NCBI RefSeq assembly: GCF_001507435.1
Contig: NZ_LMWH01000026.1
Location: 135,094-199,093 of the forward strand
DNA length: 64,000 nucleotides
From: Streptomyces sp. NRRL F-5122
GTDB taxonomy: Bacteria; Actinomycetota; Actinomycetes; Streptomycetales; Streptomycetaceae
Direction of reading: 5' to 3'
Shown: one piece after another, positions 59,274 to 64,000 of the stretch
How the letters are laid out: every line of letters begins with the position of its first letter
Numbering within the stretch: position 1 is the stretch's first letter
The notes under the pieces: model-generated
What the model was told of the DNA's origin: nothing
Seen by the model: the letters and a program-made list of their open reading frames with translations, nothing else
Database searches by the model: none
Program-made: the position numbers and the translations under genes

Positions 59274-59404
59274 CGTCGAACCTTCTGACACTGCCGCGGA
59301 GCCGGCCGTGTCCGCCAACACCGACGGGACCGTCTGCGGCATCGCCGAACGCGCCGCGGACCTTCTCCTCCGGGGACAGACGCCGGCCTGCCCGCGCCGC
59401 TCTC

Positions 59405-59629
59405 CTACGGGGTGCTTCTCAACGGTTGCAGTACGGCGGCACCGGCTCGCACGATCGCGGACACGGGTGACTCCACCCACCGCATCAGATCGCGCGGCAG
59501 GGAGGTGTCGAGTTCGATGGTCACCCGGACGTACCGGGTGTGCAGCTGGGCGACCTTGGCCGGACGCGGTGCGGTGGCCTCCGGTCCGCGTTGCAGTGCG
59601 GCCCGGTAGGTGTCCTTGCGCTGGTTCAC
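59405..59629 (-). CDS. Small protein coupled to the ParA-like gene
   Basis: The 74-residue product overlaps the stop of the ParA-like gene by four bases (ATGA), so it is co-translated. Its sequence (RYVRVTIELDTSLPRDLMRWVESP) resembles the small accessory proteins that follow ParA-type ATPases on actinobacterial plasmids. Its C-terminus is short and may be truncated. It may act as the DNA-binding partner; this is inference. Confidence 0.55.
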   Translation of the reverse strand: MNQRKDTYRAALQRGPEATAPRPAKVAQLHTRYVRVTIELDTSLPRDLMRWVESPVSAIVRAGAAVLQPLRSTP

Positions 59630-60261
59630 GGCTTGTCCTGACGCTTGATGAGTTCGTCTGCGAGATCCATGTACGCCGAGCCCTTGACCCGGACCGGGCT
59701 GCCGAACGACTGGGCGTAGAGGTCGAGCCGTGGGACATGGGTCGACAGCACGTCGAAGCCCCGCTCGGTGAGGGCTTCCCGGGCATCGGCGTCGGGACCG
59801 GTGCGCGTGGCGTCGGCACGGTTGGTGCGGTTCAGCAGCACGGCGGCGCGCGCCGGACTGACCCGCAGGGACTGCACGTCACCCATCTCACCGCCGATGG
59901 GCGCCATGCGGTCCAGCTCGATGGGGGCCGGGGTCACCGGGACGATCCACTCGCTCGCGTACCTCATGATGCTGCGGGTGATGTGCGCGTGGTCCTCCAT
60001 CTGCGGAGCGTCGAAGACCACGGCCTGCCGGTTGCCCAGGAAGTCGTTCACGCGCCGGTGCACGTCCCCCACCGGAAGGGCGATCACAGGAAACGGGAAG
60101 CCACCTGCCAATTCGCTCCAACGCAGCGCGGAGGACGCGGGATCACTGTCGACCAGGAGCGGTGACAGACCCGACTCGTGAAGTGCGTGAGCCAACCAGA
60201 CCGCGCTGGTCGTCTTTCCCACTCCGGGTTTCAGGTTCACAAACGCATAGCTCAGCGACAC
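59626..60261 (-). CDS. ParA-family ATPase
   Basis: The 211-residue protein has a deviant Walker A motif (NLKPGVGKTTSAVWLAHAL), a Walker B-like VVFDAPQ in place of the usual DxPP, and the ParA/MinD fold pattern (LLVDSDPASSALRWSEL). ParA proteins partition plasmids and chromosomes or position protein clusters. The GTG at 60261 (SLSYAFVNLKPG) is preferred because the family starts there; an open frame to 60405 lacks a clear ribosome site. A small partner gene overlaps its end. No ParB, origin or parS site is seen, so this is either an orphan or a relic of an integrated plasmid. Confidence 0.82.
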   Translation of the reverse strand: MSLSYAFVNLKPGVGKTTSAVWLAHALHESGLSPLLVDSDPASSALRWSELAGGFPFPVIALPVGDVHRRVNDFLGNRQAVVFDAPQMEDHAHITRSIMRYASEWIVPVTPAPIELDRMAPIGGEMGDVQSLRVSPARAAVLLNRTNRADATRTGPDADAREALTERGFDVLSTHVPRLDLYAQSFGSPVRVKGSAYMDLADELIKRQDKP

Positions 60262-60445
60262 GAGAGTGGACGCTAGCGGCCATGAGCCGCAGGTCATCGC
60301 GGCGCGGGGTACACGGGTGCGTGGTTCACCCGGCAGGGCGGGGGGATCATCCGTATGGGCCAGGGATTCGGTTGCCGGGCTGCTCGTTCCGTCCGTGGAC
60401 GTCAAGGACGTCGCGGTCCTCGGCGGTGAGCAGCGGCACGGCGGA

Positions 60446-61378
60446 TCACGAACTCGTGGGTCCCGCCGAAGGTCGGGCTTCGTCCGGGCGGGCGCCGCGG
60501 GTCGCGCCCGCCGATGCGGCCACCACGCACAGCACCGCGGTCCACTGCGCCCAGTGCAGCCTTTCCTGGAGCACGACCAGGCCGATGAGGGCCGCCATCG
60601 CCGGTTCGAGGCTCATCAGGATGCCGAACACACGCGGTGGGATCCTGCGTAGAGCCTCCAGGTCCAGCGAGTACGGGATCACCGACGACAGCAACGCCAC
60701 GCCAAGCCCCGCGGCCAGGACCCAGGGCTGCATCAGCGCCGCTCCGCTCCCGGCCACGCCGAACGGCACCGCCACCAATGCCGCGACGACCATTCCCAGC
60801 GCCAGACCGTTGCCTTCCGTGGTGTGGCGGCCCAGCGCCGCGCCGAGCAGGATGTAGACGCCCCAGCACGTTCCCGCTGCGAGGGCGAACAGAATGCCGA
60901 CGGGGTCGAGGTCGCCCCGCCCCTCCATCAGCAGGACCACACCACCTGCCGCGAGCACGGCCCAGAAGCCGTCCAGCCACCGCCTCGACCCCGCGAGGGC
61001 CACCGCGAGCGGCCCGAGGAACTCGACGGTGACCGCGATCCCCAACGGGACCCGGGCCAGGGCCAGATAGAAGCACAGGTTCATCAGGCCGAGAACCACG
61101 CCGTAGCCGAGCACGACGAACCACGTGCGACGCTTCAATCGCAGGGACGGCCGCCACAGCACCATCAGCACCGCCGCCGCGAAGAACAGCCGCAGAGCGA
61201 CGGTCCCGAAGCTGCCCACCGCGCTGAACAGGTGCTTGGCCAACGCGGAGCCCAACTGGACGCTGACGATGCCGAGCAGTACCAGCGCCGTCGGCGGGAT
61301 CGCTCCGACGGCGCGTCCGGTCAGGGATGATCGGGGCGACGGGCCGCGTTTGGTCCGGTCGACCTTCGTGGTGGCCAC
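60446..61378 (-). CDS. EamA/DMT-superfamily membrane exporter (RhtA-like)
   Basis: The 310-residue protein has about ten hydrophobic helices in two EamA repeats (first: LVLLGIVSVQLGSALAKHLF; second: GLGVALLSSVIPYSLDLEALRRIPPRVFGILMSLEPAMAALIGLVVLQE). The pattern matches RhtA-type exporters of threonine, homoserine or related amino acids. The GTG start lies far from other genes. It faces away from the monooxygenase gene that follows. The substrate is not determined. Confidence 0.9.
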   Translation of the reverse strand: MATTKVDRTKRGPSPRSSLTGRAVGAIPPTALVLLGIVSVQLGSALAKHLFSAVGSFGTVALRLFFAAAVLMVLWRPSLRLKRRTWFVVLGYGVVLGLMNLCFYLALARVPLGIAVTVEFLGPLAVALAGSRRWLDGFWAVLAAGGVVLLMEGRGDLDPVGILFALAAGTCWGVYILLGAALGRHTTEGNGLALGMVVAALVAVPFGVAGSGAALMQPWVLAAGLGVALLSSVIPYSLDLEALRRIPPRVFGILMSLEPAMAALIGLVVLQERLHWAQWTAVLCVVAASAGATRGARPDEARPSAGPTSS

Positions 61379-61601
61379 GCGTGGATTATCGACGACCGGG
61401 CGCCACGGGTCACATGATTAACCGGCATGGCATCCACCGTCCGACCACAACGTGACCGCACGAGGGGCGCTGCGGTTCCGTCAACGTTCCCGGTCCGATT
61501 GCGCCACCCGCCGCCCCGCCTCGTGACGTCGATTCCCGGGCAGAGGTATATCTCGAAGTGGCGTGCGTCGTGGGTGTCGTCGAAGAGAAGGGCCGCCTGT
61601 G

Positions 61602-62834
61602 ATGGAGCGGACAACGTGCTGCGTGGTGGGCGGCGGTCCCGCGGGCATGATCCTCGGTCTGCTGCTGGCCAGGGCAGGGGTCGCCGTCACCGTCCTGGAG
61701 AAGCACGCCGACTTCCTGCGCGACTTCCGTGGCGACACCGTGCATCCATCGACCCTGGCCCTGCTGGACGACCTGGGACTCGCCGAGCGCTTCGCCGGAC
61801 TGCCGCAGCGCCGGGTGACCACACTCCAACTTCCGCTCGGCGCCGACGACGCACTGATCACCGTCTCGGACATCAGCGCGCTTCCGGGTCCGTACAACTA
61901 CGTGGCGATGGTGCCGCAGTGGGATCTGCTCGACCTCCTCGCCGACGAGGCGCGCAAGGAGCCGTCCTTCTCGCTGCGGATGAACACCGAGGCCACCTCC
62001 TTCCTGGTGGAGCGCGGACGGGTGACCGGAGTGCGCTACCGCACCTCCGACGGCCGTAGCGGCGAACTGCGGGCCACGCTCACCGTGGCCTGCGACGGCC
62101 GGGGTTCGCTGGCCCGTACCCGTCCCGAGCTGGGCTTGACGGAGTTCACCTGTCCCATGGACGCCTGGTGGTTCCGGCTGCCACGGCGGGACGGTGACCC
62201 GCACGGGCTGGTGGGGGGCGCGGGCGACCGGTTCATCACCGCCATGATCGACCGCGGGGAGTACTGGCAGTGTGCCGCGCTGATTCCCAAGGGGACGGAT
62301 TCCGAGCGCCGCGCGGACGGTCTCGACCGGTTCATGGCCGAGTTCTCCGCTGCCGTGCCCTGGATCGGGGACCGCACCCACGCGCTGCCGTCCTGGGACG
62401 AGGTGAAGATGCTGGATGTGCGTCTCGACCGCCTCCGGCGCTGGCACCGCCCGGGGCTCTTGTGCATCGGAGACGCTGCGCACGCGATGTCACCGGTCTT
62501 CGGTATCGGCATCAACCTCGCGGTCGAGGACGCGGTGGCCGCCGCACGGTACCTCGTCGAGCCTCTGCTCAGGGGCGAGGTCGGTCTGCACGACGTACGC
62601 GGTGTCCAGCGGCGCCGATGGCCGACCACCGCGCTGACGCAGGCACTGCAGCGGCTCGCTCATGCGCGGGTCATCGCCCCGGTACTCGCGGGCGACCCGC
62701 CGTTCGGCCACGCACGGCTGGCGGAGCGGGCGAGCGAACTCCTCGCCGGCTCACCCTGGCTCAAGCGCCTGCCGGCGTACTTCATCGGTTACGGCGCCCT
62801 GCGTGAGCGTCCACCGGTGCAGTCGGTGCGGTGA
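61602..62834 (+). CDS. FAD-dependent monooxygenase
   Basis: The 410-residue protein is a class A flavin monooxygenase: FAD motif CCVVGGGPAGMILGLLLARAGVAVTVLEKH, a central DG-like motif (TVACDGRGSLAR) and the GD motif that binds FAD ribose (CIGDAAHAMSPVFGIGINLAVEDAV). Members hydroxylate aromatic rings or other organic molecules with NAD(P)H and oxygen. The ATG at 61602 follows GAGAAGG. It is convergent with the carbonic anhydrase gene, 24 bases away. No biosynthetic cluster is adjacent. Confidence 0.9.
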   Translation: MERTTCCVVGGGPAGMILGLLLARAGVAVTVLEKHADFLRDFRGDTVHPSTLALLDDLGLAERFAGLPQRRVTTLQLPLGADDALITVSDISALPGPYNYVAMVPQWDLLDLLADEARKEPSFSLRMNTEATSFLVERGRVTGVRYRTSDGRSGELRATLTVACDGRGSLARTRPELGLTEFTCPMDAWWFRLPRRDGDPHGLVGGAGDRFITAMIDRGEYWQCAALIPKGTDSERRADGLDRFMAEFSAAVPWIGDRTHALPSWDEVKMLDVRLDRLRRWHRPGLLCIGDAAHAMSPVFGIGINLAVEDAVAAARYLVEPLLRGEVGLHDVRGVQRRRWPTTALTQALQRLAHARVIAPVLAGDPPFGHARLAERASELLAGSPWLKRLPAYFIGYGALRERPPVQSVR

Positions 62835-62858
62835 GCCGCGGCCGGCGGTCTTCTTCGT

Positions 62859-63593
62859 TCAGGAGGGCGCGCCGGTCAGGATCTCCACCTTGCCGTTGTC
62901 GAGCGAGTAGTAGGCGCCCACCACGGCGAGAGAGCCCTTTTCCACGAGCGGGGCCAGATCCTGGTTGGAGCGCAACGCGTCGGCGGTCAGCCTCACCTGG
63001 GCCCGGGCCATGGTCTCGACCGGGTCGGACCCCCCGTCCCGGGCCGCCTGTTCGTAGGCGGGCCGCAACGCCTTCGCGATCGCCTCCAGGTTGCCGGGCA
63101 GCGGCTTGCCGTCCCGAATGGACTTGTGAGCCGCCTCGACGGCACCGCAGCGCTGGTGTCCGAGCACCACGACGAGCGGAGTGCCGCTCGTCATGGGTCC
63201 GTACTCCACGGAACCCGTGACCACCGGGCCGACCGCCTCGCCGCCCGTGCGCATCACGAAGAGGTCGCCCAGCCCGGTGTCGAAGAGGAGCTCGGGCGGC
63301 ACTCGGGAGTCGATGCAGGCGAGGACCGACCCGAAGGGCTGCTGCTTCTGGGCCACGAACTCGCGTCGGGTGGGGTCCCGGTCGGGATGCCGGAGGTCTC
63401 CCCGCACCCAGCGGTCGTTGCCGTCCATGAGTCTCGCGAAGGCCTGGGCCGGTGTGACCGACCGCGCGTCCGCCGGAGCGCGGGCGGCCAGCGGTGCCGT
63501 ACGCGTCGACGAACACCCCGCCAGCCCGACGGCGGCCACCGCAAGCCCGCTGCCCAGCAGGGTTCTGCGATCCGGCTGTCCCGTCCTGTCCAT
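62859..63593 (-). CDS. Beta-carbonic anhydrase with twin-arginine lipoprotein signal
   Basis: The 244-residue protein has a twin-arginine motif (PDRRTLLGSG) and a lipobox (GLAGC, Cys at about 27), so it should be exported folded and lipid-anchored outside. The beta-carbonic anhydrase core has the zinc ligands in CIDSRVPPE and HQRCGA. The enzyme interconverts CO2 and bicarbonate. Export of a beta-carbonic anhydrase through Tat is seen in other actinobacteria and suggests a role in catching CO2 at the cell surface. The ATG start is supported by the signal. Confidence 0.92.
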   Translation of the reverse strand: MDRTGQPDRRTLLGSGLAVAAVGLAGCSSTRTAPLAARAPADARSVTPAQAFARLMDGNDRWVRGDLRHPDRDPTRREFVAQKQQPFGSVLACIDSRVPPELLFDTGLGDLFVMRTGGEAVGPVVTGSVEYGPMTSGTPLVVVLGHQRCGAVEAAHKSIRDGKPLPGNLEAIAKALRPAYEQAARDGGSDPVETMARAQVRLTADALRSNQDLAPLVEKGSLAVVGAYYSLDNGKVEILTGAPS

Positions 63594-63819
63594 CGGCCGT
63601 TCTCCTCGGTCTGCTCGACATGTCCCCTACGACACGACCAGGGAGATTGTTGAGCGCGCCGGGCGAACCGGCCGGTAGGCGCAAGCGGACGCGGAACGCT
63701 TTGCCACCAACGGCGCACGACCTCGCCGGCGACCGTGTCGGCGAAGGTGCTCGTGGACGAACAGGCCATCCAGGGTGAGCCCGTACTCGCGCCGTCGCCA
63801 CGGAGGCGGGTCTGTGGCC

Positions 63820-64000
63820 TCAGGCGTGTGGTGGTGTGTGGTGGCGGCGGTAGTGCCGGGCGACGCGCATGCGGTTGCCGCAGGTGGGTGAGCACCATTC
63901 CCTGCGTGCGTGGTTCTTGACGAAGAAGAGCAGGCAGTTGGGTGCCAGGCAGGGGCGCAGCCGGTCGCGGTCGGGGCCGGCGAAGAGCTGGACGGCCTGG
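63820..64000 (-). CDS. CGNR zinc-finger protein 2, 5' end outside window
   Basis: The last 60 codons of a minus-strand gene that starts beyond base 64000. They encode a CGNR zinc finger: RLRPCLAPNCLLFF, then REWCSPTCGNRMRVARHYRR, ending in a His/Pro tail. The cysteine spacing matches the family and the first CGNR protein in this window. The ABATE domain should lie beyond the window end. Confidence 0.88.
   Translation of the reverse strand, partial: QAVQLFAGPDRDRLRPCLAPNCLLFFVKNHARREWCSPTCGNRMRVARHYRRHHTPPHA

Overview
The window is a piece of a high-GC actinobacterial chromosome, most probably Streptomyces or a close relative. The evidence is the strong G/C third-position bias, frequent GTG starts with AGGAGG-like ribosome sites, a mycothione reductase, a complete conservon (CvnABCD plus P450), a PAS-GAF-SpoIIE-ATPase regulator, DUF574-type SAM methyltransferase, Tat-exported hydrolases and CGNR zinc-finger regulators. 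No rRNA, tRNA, CRISPR array or prophage was seen.

Positions 1-1.7 kb hold the end of a TetR regulator and a formate/nitrite-family channel. Positions 2-22 kb form a glycan-use island: a LacI regulator, a carbohydrate ABC importer (lipoprotein and two permeases) behind a 46-bp perfect palindrome, a cytoplasmic GH38 alpha-mannosidase and GH2 beta-galactosidase, then a secreted multi-module GH2 enzyme and a secreted GH30 enzyme with a CBM6-like module. The likely logic is outside cleavage of a mannose-, glucosamine- or glucan-containing polymer, import of oligosaccharides and inside trimming by exo-enzymes. A long TnpB-related gene is wedged between the two GH2 genes.

Positions 22-33 kb carry regulation and redox genes: a broken phosphatase remnant, a PAS/GAF/SpoIIE/ATPase protein whose phosphatase metal ligands are mostly lost, mycothione reductase, a P450, and a convergent conservon operon whose own P450 lacks the arginine of the ExxR motif. 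Positions 33-43 kb hold a small conserved-looking protein with an odd start, an SPFH/NfeD-like pair, an ECF-type sigma factor, an alpha/beta hydrolase, a Gfo/Idh/MocA oxidoreductase, an epimerase and a MarR-MFS efflux operon.

Positions 43-52 kb hold two paralogous VOC proteins with duplicated, apparently leaderless promoters and an AraC regulator, a stand-alone UvrA paralogue, an SRPBCC protein, a sulfite-oxidase-type molybdoenzyme and a MOSC-flavin reductase-ferredoxin fusion. Positions 52-64 kb hold a CGNR regulator divergent from a double-DUF427 protein, with four regularly spaced inverted repeats between them. They also hold a frameshifted SDR, a DUF574 methyltransferase, an AraC/GMC-oxidoreductase pair, an orphan ParA-like ATPase, an EamA exporter, a flavin monooxygenase, a Tat-lipoprotein beta-carbonic anhydrase and the end of a second CGNR protein.
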